A stretch of 64,000 nucleotides of DNA from Rutidosis leptorrhynchoides (Eukaryota; Streptophyta; Magnoliopsida; Asterales; Asteraceae), in contig NC_092339.1 of the NCBI RefSeq assembly GCF_046630445.1, positions 314,277,501-314,341,500 of the forward strand. Reading direction: 5' to 3'. Below, piece by piece: positions 26,781-39,099 of the stretch. Made by a program: the position numbers and the translations under genes. Under the pieces are notes generated by a model. The model saw only the letters and a list, made by a program, of their open reading frames with translations, had not been told where the DNA came from and did no database searches. Each line of letters starts with the position of its first letter. Positions within the stretch are counted from its first letter, which is position 1.

Positions 26781-27171
26781 TTCGATATGAAATGATTTTC
26801 GAATATCGGATGATATTCTAATTACATAGAATACCTAAATATAGTACAGAAGATCCCGTAGATTACGGAGGGAATTAAGGAAATGTATCAGATAAAGTCT
26901 ACAGTAACAGATACGCTAAGATATGGATTAGCAGATACGCTAAGATATGAATTTGTCTATACACTATTCATGCAATCAATGCAGTAAGATGTGTCTAGAC
27001 TAAGAATGATAAGCAGGTAATTTCCTAAGGATGATACGCAGATGATTTCCGACTATAAATGATAAGAAAAACTTTTGATATGCAGACACGGTCGAAGTCC
27101 AGACTCATTAATGCATCCTAACAACTACTAGTTAGACACACTAATGCAAGACCTGGTTCGCTAAGACCACC

Positions 27172-27183
27172 GCTCTGATACCA
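27172..27183 (-). other. Primer-binding site (tRNA-iMet)
   Basis: A perfect TGGTATCAGAGC on the minus strand, two bases inside the 5' LTR of copy C. Confidence 0.94.
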
Positions 27184-27185
27184 CC

Positions 27186-30100
27186 TGTAGAGACCCGTCC
27201 TAATCTATCTGGATGAATACATTACATTTGGTTACATCACGAGGTACTTGACCTCTATATGATATATTTTACAAACATTGCATTCGTTTTTAAAAGACAA
27301 ACTTTCATTTCATCGAAAGTTGATGGCATGCATACCATTTCATAATATATCCAACTATAATTGACTTAATAATAATCTTAATGAACTCAACGACTCGAAT
27401 GCAACGTCTTTTGAAATATGTCATGAATGACTCCAAGTAATATCTCTAAATTGAGCAAATGCACAGCGGAAGATTTCTTTCATACCTGAGAATAAACATG
27501 CTTTCAAGTGTCAACCAAAAGGTTGGTGAGTTCATTAGTTTATCATAATCATTCATTTTCATAATAGACCACAAGATTTTCATTTTCATTTCTCATAAAT
27601 ATACGTCCCATGCATAGAGACAAAAATCATTCATATGGATTGAACACCTGGTAACCGACATTAACAAGATGCATATAAGAATATCCCCATCATTCCGGGA
27701 CATCCATCAGACATGATATAAAAACTCGAAGTACTAAAGCATCCGCTACAACAGATGAGGTTTGTTAGGCCCAATCGATCTATCTTTAGGATTCGCGTCA
27801 ATTAGTAGACTGGTTTACTAATTCTTAGGCTACCAAGCAAAAGGGGCATATTCGGCTTCGATTATTCAACTATATAATGTAGTTTCGATTACTTGTGTCT
27901 ATTTCGTAAAACAGTTATAAAAACGCATGTATTCTCAGTCCCAAAAATATATATTGCAAAAGCATTTAAAAAGGGAGCAAATGAAACTCACAAAACTGTA
28001 TTTCGTAGCAATAATGCATATGACGGCACTGAACAAGTGCAAGGTTGGCCTCGGATTCACGAACCTATATCATTTATATATATATTAACACATAGAGTTA
28101 TAATCGAACAAATTTATATATTATTACTAATGATATAATGGTTATATTAATAATTTATATGTTTATACATATTTGTTTCATATATTTTAAATAATTACAT
28201 TTATTGATTCATTATTATAATAAGTTTATTAATATAGTAAATTTCTCATTGAAATATTTATATACATAATATTATATAATTAGTATTATTTAATGTAGGT
28301 GATATATTCTTTTCTAAATAATATTTGTTGTAGCAATAATGATAATATTAATAGTAATATTGATAATAATAATAATAATGGTAGTAATAACAATAATGAT
28401 AAAAATTATAATAATAATGTGAAAAATAATAATAATAATAATTTTAATAAAAATATTAATTTTAATGTTAAAAGTAATAATAATTCTAATAATAATAATT
28501 ATAAAAATGATAAAACTAATAATGATACATATCTTATTAATTCATAAAATGATAATATTAATAATTAACAATATTAATATTTATATTAATACAAATAATG
28601 ATTCGATAATAATAATAGTAATGGTAATAGTAATACTACCTCAAAGAAGTAGCCCTTAAAAAATGCCCAAGTCCGGGTTTGAACCCGCGACGTCCCGTTA
28701 ACCCGAAAACAATCCTAACCATTACGCCATTTGTTTTCTTCTTTTCTAAAAAGAAAATGTCCGAGCCCAGGCTCGAACCCAAGACCTCTCGTTCCCCTAA
28801 CACTCTCCCAACCATCCCTCTGTCTGTTGCTTTTCTGGTATAACTTGTTCCCTAAATCAGTTTAACCATTATATTCGCATGTTTTCTTATTCATACCCAT
28901 CATAATCATAATGTATCATTTTATTATCTATTCGGCCCAACACTAGATTTCGGCCCAGAAGAAAATTAGTAGTCCATTTTATAAACAAACGGAAGCCCAA
29001 GTAAAAAAAAAAGTTACGGTGTTCATTGTTTCCCGTATTTGCTTCGATCCAATACGACAACCATCACCAATCATTAACTAACCTAAAATCATAACATTCT
29101 CTATAATCCGCTGTAACATTAAACGTATATAAGATCATTATCTATATCACCATATATTTCTAATCATCCTCCTCTTTATCAAACATCATTAACATACTTA
29201 TCATCGAAATCTTAATCTTCTAAATTTTTAGCAAGGATGTATGATGATTTCGGACAAATAGTAGGTGGTATAGTTGAGTCCACTAGTAACTAATCAAATC
29301 CATTTTAATAAGCCTCATATTCGTAAATTAAGTGCAAGTGGGGACTTGTTTCTTTGTCATACCCGAATAGAAATAATAATGATAATGTCATATCCTTTTA
29401 AAAACTACTGGTGGGTGAGGTGGAGTTATAGCTTAGCATATGTCGGTTATGAAAAAAATGAAAAGGGAAAAATTTCACCGAAGTAGAAGGAAAATAGTGA
29501 GTAGCAGCAAGTGGCATTGTTTTCCTTTTTCTCCTTTTTGTTTTGTAAGCACAATAAACGTACCCTTTCTTGTTCCATCGGTCGGCCATCACCAAATTTG
29601 GTTCCACATGTACAAAATGTCCCGATTTTTATAATGTCTTTTATAAAAAAAAAAAAATTCCAATAGATTCAAGTGGACAAATTGTACGTATTTAAAAAGT
29701 AGTGATCATATAAGCCCTATAAACGAGGGACATAGAAGAAAATATGGTTCGATGGTTCATGCTTTGGGTTGTTTTGCAGCTGCAACCGTAACAGCAGATG
29801 TACGAGGGTGTTTGAGTTTGGTTACAGTGAAAAACAGTTAGAAAGGCAGGAAACATAAAAGAAATGGAGGTGGCTTGGTGATGTTTACGATGGTAACAGA
29901 AAATAGAGAGGGAGAGAGAGAAGGGTTCTTCATGAATGTTATGGTGGCGTAATTTAATTGTGATCGGAGGTGGTTGAAAGTGGAAGTTTGTTGGTGAACC
30001 GATAATGTTTCGTGATTCATAATCATGGTGGTTGTGATGGTTATGGTAGTCGATCTGCACCAGAACAGGAAATAAATGCAGCAGCAATTAATGAGAGGTG

Positions 30101-31780
30101 ATGGTTAATATGGTGACCACGGTAGTGTGTGGTTTACATTGGTATCTCTCGGACAGAAAACGGAAACAGTGATGGTGGAGGTATGGTTGCTCTAGAGTGA
30201 CGATGGAAATGGTGGAGGTGATTGCAGGTTGTGGTCGTTTGTAGGTGGTCTCACATATGGTGGTTTGTGGATTGAGATGAAACCGAAATAGTTGCAGTGA
30301 TCAAATGGTTCTTAATAGAAGTGATGGTTCTAATGGTTGAGCTGTGATGTTTGACAAAGGTGTTAAACGGGTTGATTTTTACGACAACAAACAGAACTGA
30401 AAAATAGTAGCAACCTCGAATCATCAAGCCAGTGATCGTGATGTAAATGTTGGGTAGTTTTCGTTTGTTGACATCACGAAGAAGATCTGCAGTCAAAAGT
30501 GGGGGTCGAATGAGTTTGGGATGGTTGTAATGATATATATGGCCAAATAACAAATAGGATTATAGTAATTCATCTTAACTTGTTATTATTAAGTAGTTGG
30601 AGAATCAAACTTGCGTATGTGTTTATCTATTAATTATGAACAAGTAGTAAGAGAAGGACAAAGGTGATGGAGACATTGAGTTTGACAGGAAATAAGAAAA
30701 GGGATTGTGGGGTTTTATCATTCCTTATATTCGAGTGTTTATACATAGATTAGATAAAGATATGTAAAGATAGATAGGATGGATAATGATAGATGAGATA
30801 GATAACAGAAAAGGTAGCTTAATAACAAATAACAATTTCATAAATTCAAAAGGTAAACAGCAAGATAACAGTTGAAGGTTGAATAGTGGTTGAGTCTTGT
30901 GTTTCATGAGAATCAAAAGATGTCTTTTGTGAATATAACAACACATATGTACGTGTACATATAATTTAAGATTATATTAGAATAAAGCAAACATAGTGGA
31001 CTAATAAAATATTCAGAATCTAAAACGTGTGATTCAATAATAATAAACCAGCTGTCATTTTTGTCATTCCTACCGACACTTAATAGGGATATCATATAGT
31101 GCTCCGATGTTTAATCAGTGGCGAATAAAAGCCCATCGAAAAATTCCTAATTTTTTAATTTAAATATTTATTTATTTTAGTCATTATGGTATAAAAATTG
31201 GTCATTAATTATTTACAATTATTTAATAAAAATTAAATTAATTATTAGCTCCCAACCTCAAATAAAAATACTAAATGTTACAACCAATCAAATAGATTCT
31301 AATTATATTTTTAACAAAGCTATAATTCATATAACTTATTTTTGGATCACCGTTTTTTTTAAATCATATTCTCTTGAATTTAACTTGCTTAATATCATTC
31401 GGAACATCAACGAGTATTACAATCAATTAATAAATATATTCAATAAACTATTATATCTAGATATAGATTCATTTTAAATAATAAATTTTATTATATCTTA
31501 TATTAATTTTATTTAACAAAATTAATTCTAATAACCAAATGATATAATATTTCAAATTATATTTCGAATTAATAAATATATTTATATTTTTAAATATCTA
31601 TGTATCTATTTACAAATAGTTGTTCGTGAATCGTCGAGAACAGTCGAAGGTTAATTGAATATATGAAACAGTTCAAAATTTTTGAGACTCAACATTACAG
31701 ACTTTGCTTATCGTGTCAGAAATATTAAATCGTATCGAGAGTTTGGTTTAAAATTAGTCGAAAATTTCCGGGTCATCACA
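27186..31780 (-). repeat. 5' LTR of copy C (4.6 kb)
   Basis: Partner of 19241-23891, same termini. Tandem tRNA-like blocks lie at about 28662-28822. It lacks the roughly 50-base stretch found at 22588-22637 in the other LTR. Confidence 0.93.
28662..28822 (-). other. Two tandem tRNA-like blocks in the 5' LTR of copy C
   Basis: Copies of the blocks at 20722-20886 with a few substitutions, for example GGTTCGAGCC in the second B-box-like site, which is closer to the Pol III consensus. Confidence 0.55.
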
Positions 31781-32460
31781 ATCTCCAGTAATAGTTTTGC
31801 GATGGACCGAAGGGATCCATATGCAACAATTCTAGAGGAATACTAACTGAATGATGTTTCTTGGTAGCATGAGATTTTTTAGTTGTTTCCCTTGCTTACA
31901 CGGAAGATAAACCTCAGGAATATGAAAACTTTTAACATTTACACCATCAACTAGTCCGTTGTGGACCAGGTTATTCATCTTCCTTAGACTCAGATGACCC
32001 ATACGCTTGTGCCAAATGATAGACTCCTGTTCAGTAGCCTTAGAAACGAAAGCCTGATGTCCGGTAGCTACTGTAACATGAGCCTTACGCATATCAAGAA
32101 TATAGAGATCCTTGCACCTTGGTGCGGTCATCAAAATCATGTCTTCCAAAATCACAAAGTCTTTCCTTAAAATATAACAAAACTTTTCATTGAATGCAAC
32201 TGTATACTTTTTATCAGCAACCTGTGAAATGGAAAGCAGATTATTCGACATCTGTTCCACAAAATTTACTTTATCAAAGCTGACATCTTCATTAGCTATC
32301 ACCCCTTGCGCAGTAATAAAACCTCCTTCACTACTTGCAAAAGAAACTGGTCCTCCATTCACTGTTTTAACATTTAGAAACTAAGGACAAGTTCCCTGTC
32401 ATGTGCCTGGACGCCCCACTATCAACAATCCATGTACTGCAGTGTGGATTGTAGACGACC
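31781..32460 (-). pseudogene. copia protease and integrase N-terminus
   Basis: On the minus strand the protease motif WIVDSGASRHMTG (catalytic DSGA) is read near 32400-32450. After a stop, the frame from about 32362 gives LLSISQVADK, then the GAG-pre-integrase and zinc-finger landmarks WHKRMGHLSLRKM and CKQGKQ. A stop at 31832 and frame changes precede the copy C junction. The downstream half of the integrase is at 18791-19240. The gene is dead. Confidence 0.85.
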
Positions 32461-35400
32461 TGCACATGAAAATAAGGAGATTAGTTAGAGAGGGCCACCC
32501 ATGCCCTGATGGCAGTGGGTTTCCCGTCGACGCCAACCACTGGAAACTCCACCCATTGTCCCTTAGATCCCGAAAGACCTTCAGAGGTCTGGACACTTTT
32601 CACTTCTGATTTACATTTCCAAACAGTATTTTTAAGTAATGGTTTCCTGTAGTAATCGCTAGTTTGAAAAACTCTAACTCCATTTGATTGTACAGAAGGA
32701 GATTTAGACACATGTGAAGATGATCTTCTTTTAAAAGCACGGTTAGAACTAAGATCAATCTTCTTGTGTGGTGTCCGATTAATGGGTTTACAATTCGCAG
32801 CCCGATGTCCCAACATCTCACAATTGAAACAATTTACAGTACCAAAATTATTAGAATTAAACACTTGACACCTAGATGGTGAAAAATGTCTCCTAGGGGT
32901 TGTGGGCTGTTGTCTAGTCAGTGGGGGTGACGAAACTTGTTGTTTAACAGTTTATCGACGACCAGGGGGAACATACTTCGGTACATTGCCAGAATTAGAA
33001 CTTTCACCCTTTGATGGAGGTTCAACTTTAGAATCAATAGGCTCTAAGCTCGATACTTCACCTACTTTCATAAACTTAACAGGAGATAACAGAGCGTTCT
33101 TCTTTCTAGTCTGCTTACATTTCTCAACACTTTTCATCGGTGTTTTCTGACTATCACTCACCTTTCTCGCATGTTTAGGATTTTTCAGAATGGTGATCAG
33201 TTTAGTTATAAGCTTAAAGGGTTTGCTGTCTTTCTCGGTGTCGATATCAGTATCAGACTCCATCTCATAGACAAATTCTACTGGTTTCTTACGCTCTACC
33301 TTTTCACTCTTATCCTTAAGGTTAACGGGTGTCTCTTAGACTCACCGTATTGTTGTTCAACAATATCATCTTTACACTTCTCACTAGGTTTATTAAAATA
33401 TTTATCCATAAGAGGGCACACACACTCGTTGTAGCTAACACCTTTCTGTTTATCATCCTTAGGAGGATTAGAGGTCTGTAGCACATACTTCGATCTCTAC
33501 CAATTGTTAATCCTAGCCTTTTCAGTTTCATACTTAATTTTAAAAGAATCCTTTTCTTTCTTCAGGATTTCTGTCTGATTCAAGTACATGGTAATGACCT
33601 TCTGATCATCTACAATAGTTGCTTTTAAGAACCCTATTTGTTTTTCTAAGGTCTTAATATCCTTCTGCTTGTTAAGATAATATACTGCATCCTTATAGTT
33701 CTTCAAGTTTGTCTGATTGTCTATATTTAAGTTTTTGAGCTCTAACTTGAGTTTTGGATAGTTCTCACACGTTACAGGAATTTCATTAAGCTTAGCAATT
33801 ACACATTCAAGTCTAGCTATCTCCTACTCAAAATCAATGCATTTAGAAAAAACAGACTGGGATTATTGGTAGATGTGTTGGCCATGAAAGCACAATTGTT
33901 CCGATCATCCTGTGAATCTGCATCTGATTCTGATTCGGACTCTGAGCTCGTACTGTAAGAATAATCAGCATCATAACCTCCTGCACCCTCAACCTTATTA
34001 GTACTATCAGAACCTTTTACCGTAACATTCTTCTCATTAGTACATGTACCATCACTGACAAACTAATGCTCTAGTTCTTTTCTGAACCAGGTACCCGTAT
34101 GACAACTCATTCCCAAAGATTCATCATTATCGGAAGAATCAGTTGTAAACTCAAAGTCTGACAAATCCTGGGCTTGACGAAATTTATCATACAGACGATC
34201 TTGAATTCTCTTTCTGAGAAAACGCTTCATAACCTCCTCAGCTCTCTTCAATCTAGCATCACACTTGCAAACATAGCATTTGCAATTAGGATTATCCTTA
34301 CCTACACAACCAGCTCTCATTCTTGTTACTCTTTCTTCTTCAATTTCAGCTTCACTCTTACTAACAAAAACTACATTTGATTTCTCAGTATCAACAGAAA
34401 TAGACCAGTCACACACCTCATCAGCATAAGTAGTAGTCAAAGCTTTAGATTGACCACTAGCTGTAGCATCCTTATTCACAGTTGAACCAGTGTGTCCGGA
34501 ATTCACATCAATAGAAGTAGTATGAAATGGGTTATGAAAACCAGGCTTAGGAGGTCTTGTACACGTCCTCTTGAAGTGACCAAGTTCATCAAAATTATGA
34601 CATCTAACCTTGGACATATCAAAACCAAATTTAGTATTACGACTTAAACTCAAATTTCTCTGACCTGTTCTTTTCAAATATTTTTTTGCTCGTCTCACAA
34701 TACTACCCATTGCATACAAGATATCCATTCTCTGTATCTCATCCTTATCAATTTGATCATAATTTTCATTCTCAAGATGACCGTTAATTATCTGCCCACT
34801 AATCATATCGTTATAGGAGTTGACAAGAATAGCTGCCAGTGCCATATCCTCCTGAATCAATTCTAGAGGTCTCTTTCTGATGTTCTCAGTCTTGAGTACT
34901 GATGTCTGACTCTGTTGTATAGGAGAGGAATCAAATGTTCTAGCAGATGAGTTTAGTGCTTGTTTTTAGGCTTGAAAGAACCCAGACTCTGACTGTGATG
35001 CTGAGGTCTGTGAAGCATTGGTTGAAATGTAGGCTGTTTTTAATGGAGCACGTGCTCCTGAGGATGACCCAACAGTGGAAGAAGCAGATACAGTACCAAG
35101 TCTTTTTCTCTTGGCTTCAAGTTGAACATCATTTTCCATAAGCTTAGAGGTAAAGGCTATCAATGTCAACGTTCGACCTGATGCAATGTACCTGTTCTGA
35201 ATCTGTTCAATCTCAGTATCCCATCTTTCAGGAAGACCATCTTTCAAGACCCTGATAGCCTTAGTATCTGACACCTCAATTCCATAATCAGTCTTCTCAG
35301 AGATAAGAAGATGATATCTAGACAAAGTCTGTGCAAGAGTCTCGGAAGGAAGAGCAGCAAACACTCTCTATTCATCTTTCAGAACCTTACCCTTAGTTGC

Positions 35401-35828
35401 ACGGTAAGTTGCAGTACCTTCTGTGGATGACTGAAGAGCAAGCCAGAGTGTATATGATGTCTTGTTTCTGTTCTTAAACTGTTGAAAAATGTCCTTTGAC
35501 AATGCCTGAGTAAGCTGACCATAACACTTACACTCCAAGTTATACTGTTCACGTTCAACTGGATTAAACTGTGAAGTTTCTTTAGGTTCACCATCAGCTC
35601 CTAATGGCCATACATACTCGGTCTCAATGAATTCCCACAATCTAGAGTCTATACCATTCAAGTAAATCATAAATCGTGTTTCCAGTCCAAGAAGTCTTTG
35701 AGGTTCTCAAGTTTTGGAACCTTATTCGAAGTTCCCGACTCACTCTCGGAAAGTAACATCTTTTGAAGTCCAGGTGCTATCACGAGAGCACTGTATTCGT
35801 TAGCCACTTGTTCATTAGTGTCTGACAT
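32461..35828 (-). pseudogene. gag: copia gag, unusually long, with two zinc knuckles and a coiled-coil region
   Basis: The ATG at 35826-35828 starts MSDTNEQVANEYSALVIAPG. A one-base shift near 35680 leads into the capsid-type frame (35368-35670, with LWEFIETEYVWPLG). Further downstream come a first knuckle CHNFDELGHFKRTC (second Cys replaced by Phe), a Cys-rich CKCYVCKC stretch, a Lys/Glu-rich likely coiled coil (33497-33706), and a second, intact CCHC knuckle CFNCEMLGHRAANC near 32810-32830. About 3.4 kb of gag is long for copia. Such long CCHC proteins are often annotated as genes in Asteraceae, but here they are clearly gag. Several stops and shifts. Confidence 0.82.
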
Positions 35829-35869
35829 TCTGATTAATTAAGTGTGATTAAAAGTAGATTAAGTTTATG

Positions 35870-36230
35870 GTTAAAAGACACACGGTCGATTGTCTAAGTC
35901 ACACGGTCGATTGTGTAGGTCACACGGTCGAGTGTCAAGGTCACACGATCGAGTGTCTAAGTCCCACGGTCGAATGTCTAACAAAAATTTGGCCGCACTT
36001 CGTTACAATGGTTCACTTTGGTATTACAACTCCAATGGTCGAGTGTCAAAGGTCACTCGGTCGATTGTCTTACTCACACGATCGGGTTTATGGACTCACA
36101 CGGTCGATTGACTAGGTAAAACTCACACGTCTTAATGAAAATTCACACGGTCGACTGGATGACTCACTCGGTCGATTGAAGGATTCACTCGGTCGAATGT
36201 CAAGACTCACACGACCGAGTGTGTTCTTGA
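35870..36230 (-). repeat. Array of GGTCGA-centred repeats in the copia leader
   Basis: About 13 imperfect units of the type TCACACGGTCGATTGTCTAAG lie between gag and the primer site, spaced mostly 20-26 bases. Open frames crossing it are repeat artefacts. A related palindromic set (CAGTCGGTCGACTG) lies in the LTR at about 36758-36840. Confidence 0.85.
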
Positions 36231-36470
36231 CAGTAGCAGGTCGTTTTTTAGGATTTTCTACAGGAAAATCGATTTTTCAATCGATTTTTGATGAGATCAC
36301 CTAAACCAAAACGTAGAAAACTTTGCTAAACACACCGAAAACACGATTTGACACAAAACACTTTTACTATAATGTAAAAACACAGATTAATTTGAGAAAA
36401 CAAGTAAAAACACCAAAAACCAAAAATCTTGACCCGAAAACGATTTTGATAAGCGAAACCAAAGACTCCG

Positions 36471-36482
36471 GCTCTGATACCA
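36471..36482 (-). other. Primer-binding site (tRNA-iMet) of the copia element
   Basis: TGGTATCAGAGC on the minus strand, three bases inside the LTR. Confidence 0.92.
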
Positions 36483-36485
36483 CTT

Positions 36486-37187
36486 TGTCAACGTTGTTAG
36501 GACGGATCTTAGGTTGCTTATGATCGTGATTAGAGACGGAATTCACTAGAGACGGCTAAACCGAGATATGGGTCGTGTTGGATTCGTTTTGGTCAAACCT
36601 AGAGTGAGATCTAGATTAGAATGAAGCCTAAACGTAATATTTCGGTGGTAATTGGTGTTAGGTATCGAGAGGAAACGAGACCAGTCGATTAGAGTTGATT
36701 AAGAGTGTAACCTAGCAAAGTAGGCCAAAACCCGTATATATACTGCAACCCAGACACAGTCGGTCGACTGTGTTAGACAGTCGGTCGACTGAGTCACACA
36801 GTCGGTCGAGTGTGTGGACACACTCGGTCGACTGTGTATGCAGTTTAATTTATTGATTGTTTAATTAATTAAGCACACACAAACACTTATATAACCAATA
36901 GTCATAAGAATACGTTATTACTTGACTAAATGTATTAAAACGATAAGTAATCTACGGCCAGGGGCGGATGTATATAGGCTTGAGTGGTAGTACGGGCTAC
37001 CACTCAAATACGCGATGTAGTGGAAATGTTTTGGAGTTTTTAACTAGTGATACCACTGGATAGTGTAATTCTTTGTGTGTGACACCCCTGGATAGTATAA
37101 TTTTTTTTTAACTTTTAACTAGTGACACCAGTGACTACGAAACCTAGATCCGCCACTATCTACGGCTGGGGATTACATGCACCAACA
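36486..37187 (-). repeat. 5' LTR of the copia element, carrying a MITE
   Basis: Minus-strand start TGTTGGTGCATGTAATCCCC and end CAACGTTGACA. It is 702 bp including a 200 bp hAT-like MITE and its 8 bp duplication, so the original LTR was about 494 bp. Three to four GGTCGA palindromes lie at 36758-36840. Confidence 0.85.
36959..37158. mobile_element. hAT-like MITE (200 bp)
   Basis: Imperfect terminal inverted repeats CAGGGGCGGATGTA (left) and TAGTGGCGGATCTA (right, reverse complement) are flanked by a perfect 8 bp duplication TCTACGGC (36951-36958 and 37159-37166). The 8 bp duplication and the CAGGGGCGG-type end are typical of hAT miniature elements. No coding capacity. Confidence 0.9.
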
Positions 37188-38582
37188 CAACCCGACAATC
37201 GACATGTGACCACTATCAGTAGGGTGATGAAACCGCCATGACTGTCGGCTGGAATAACTTCGGTGCTTTAGTCAAGTTTAATTAATAAGTTAGGCTGCTT
37301 TAGTCAAGCAATAATTGATATATAGGTACAGATTTTTTCTACACATATATGAGGGTGCATAAATAATAAATAAATAACTCTAATTATGTTTGGGTGGGAG
37401 GAAGTATATTAAAGATAGTTTTGTCTAATTCCGTTTTATATACGTTTTGTGATACACATACAAGTAATATATATATTTTTTTACCAATTTAGGGCATCTC
37501 CAATTACATATTTAGGATCTACCTTTTATGCTTAAATTAAATCTATCTATCTATCTATATCTATAGTTTCTATTAAAATCCTACAATGATTATGTCATTA
37601 TTAAGTTAATTCCTTTGTTAAAAAAAAATTACAAAGAAAAATAAAAAAATCTAAGCCCTTAAGGTGATGTCATTAATCTAATTAATGACCAATTAAATTA
37701 AATCTACTTATTTATATATTTATTTCATGTTTTTCTGGAAAAAAATTCACTCTCATTAATTATTAATTATTATTATATTATTATTCAAATTCACATATGA
37801 GTTTTCTTTACGAGATTAATTACGTTATATATGTATACTAAATACAAGTCTCAATAAAAGGTTCTATGTAGACTTTTATGACAAAGAAAATAGTAATTGT
37901 GATAAAAATTGGAAGATGATAGTGAGAGAATATATGTAGTTAATTTATTCCGACCAAGTTAAGTATATCAATGTGTCTGTAAAACCAACGAGAAGTTTCT
38001 TAGTCGGAATTCGATGGGTCATTAAACTAAATGACTTTAGCGTTTAAATTCACTTAATACCTAAAATATATCATTAAACTGTTTCGTTTAAACAAAATCT
38101 GTTGTTCCACGGGTCATTTCACTAGTTAATTAAATATAAGTGCAAATATTGTTTGTATTATATTTTTACTATGATAAAAAAAAATAGTAGTGGTCCTTCA
38201 AATTAGATGCATTCTTTATAAATACATATATATTTGATATATAAATTTTGATGCTACCATTAAATTCAATGATTAATGTTAATAGTGGAAAAATAGGTTA
38301 AATTCTCACTGGAAATTAACATATTTTGAAATTTGAAGTGATTAATTAGGAAAATGGTCATGAGATATCCGAATATTGATTGCGTACATCTAAGGGAAAA
38401 AGAACTCACTTTCATGTATAGCTTGAACAGAAACGCCCATTTATTGGAGTGTATTGTTTAGTGTAGTAAATGTAGAATAGAAATCATCGGTATCAATTTG
38501 TTATTGTACCTTGCTATTGTTCAATCTTTGAAATCAATCAATATAAAAGATATAGCGTCAAAAATTAATGTGAGATGTTTAA
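37188..38582. other. AT-rich intergenic DNA
   Basis: No credible open frame. A short TATC microsatellite lies near 37540-37560. I see nothing else that I can name. Confidence 0.6.
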
Positions 38583-38745
38583 TGTTACAACAATAACAAC
38601 AATACTCAATCACAGACATACGAGATATGTTGTCTCTCTAGCCACGAGTTGAGGAAAATTCTCTACCCAACAGAAGAGAAAGTCATCTCCTTCTCTACTC
38701 CAGGATAGGGTAAAGAGATTGTTTCCGTGAGAAAAAAAAAACCAA
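38583..38745 (-). mobile_element. SINE-like fragment with a TTGTTG-type tail
   Basis: On the minus strand the segment runs through GAGAAGGAGATGACTTTC and GGTAGAGAATTTTCC and ends GTTGTTATTGTTGTAAC. It resembles plant SINEs with TTG-repeat tails (TS type). No clear target duplication or B box was found, so it may be truncated. Confidence 0.4.
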
Positions 38746-39064
38746 CAAAAATAAAGAATAATAAAACAAAATAAAAAAATTGAAAGTAAAAAGGGTCGTC
38801 ATGGAAATGATAGAATCAAATTTTCATGAGTTTGAAAGCTGCCTAGAAACTAATTTAAGCTCTAAGCGGCAGTCAAATCGTCAATCAATCGACGCTGATA
38901 CCTCAATTAATAGAGCCAAAGTTTAATGTTACATTTTAGTAATTTACATTGAAATAGTGTATAGTGAGAGCCATTTTTTTCATCTTGAAGATACTTTAGT
39001 ATTTGTCTATAGCACATGCATGAGCAAATAAATATCTCCAAACTAAAACTAAAACTGCAACCAT

Positions 39065-39067
<3 letters not shown>

Positions 39068-39099
<32 letters not shown>

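Larger units (their letters stand above)
23892..27185 (-). other. Interior of copy C, no pol
   Basis: Adjacent to the 3' LTR the minus strand reads AAATTTCGAGATGAAATTTC and then AACGGGTAGGTAC, close to the pre-LTR tract of the gypsy element. The bulk parallels the interior of copy B in order but is about 1.1 kb shorter. It has frequent stops. A gag-like frame lies near the primer site. Confidence 0.75.
19241..31780 (-). mobile_element. Complete large non-autonomous LTR retrotransposon (LARD-like), copy C
   Basis: A complete element of 12,540 bp with LTRs at 19241-23891 and 27186-31780, a primer site, and the target duplication ATCTC at 19236-19240 and 31781-31785. The interior (23892-27185) is only 3.3 kb and has no pol. 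Orientation (minus) is fixed by the primer site at the high-coordinate side and the pre-LTR tract at the low side. It sits in copia integrase, whose frame resumes on the other side. The high LTR similarity suggests a recent insertion. It must depend on proteins from another element. Confidence 0.95.
31781..37187 (-). mobile_element. Ty1/copia element, 5' part (LTR, leader, gag, protease, start of integrase)
   Basis: Minus-strand copia copy with 5' LTR 36486-37187, primer site 36471-36482, a leader with a GGTCGA repeat array, a long broken gag, a protease and the integrase N-terminus. It is cut at 31781 by copy C and resumes at 19240. RT, RNase H and the 3' LTR should lie left of the window. 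The bases CAACC outside 37187 are the expected target duplication. Confidence 0.88.

Noticed and set aside
29692-30087. 131-residue minus frame, His/Pro-rich, in the 5' LTR of element C
   Set aside because: The homologous stretch in the other LTR (21934-22134) is broken differently. No domain is present and the composition is typical of untranslated LTR sequence.
35867-36115. Overlapping plus frames of repeated VDCLSHTVDC / GRLCRSHGRV type
   Set aside because: Artefact of the GGTCGA repeat array in the copia leader.
35870-36230. Possible CRISPR-like array (regular short repeats)
   Set aside because: Units are degenerate, spacers are not unique, the genome is eukaryotic, and the array sits between a primer site and gag.
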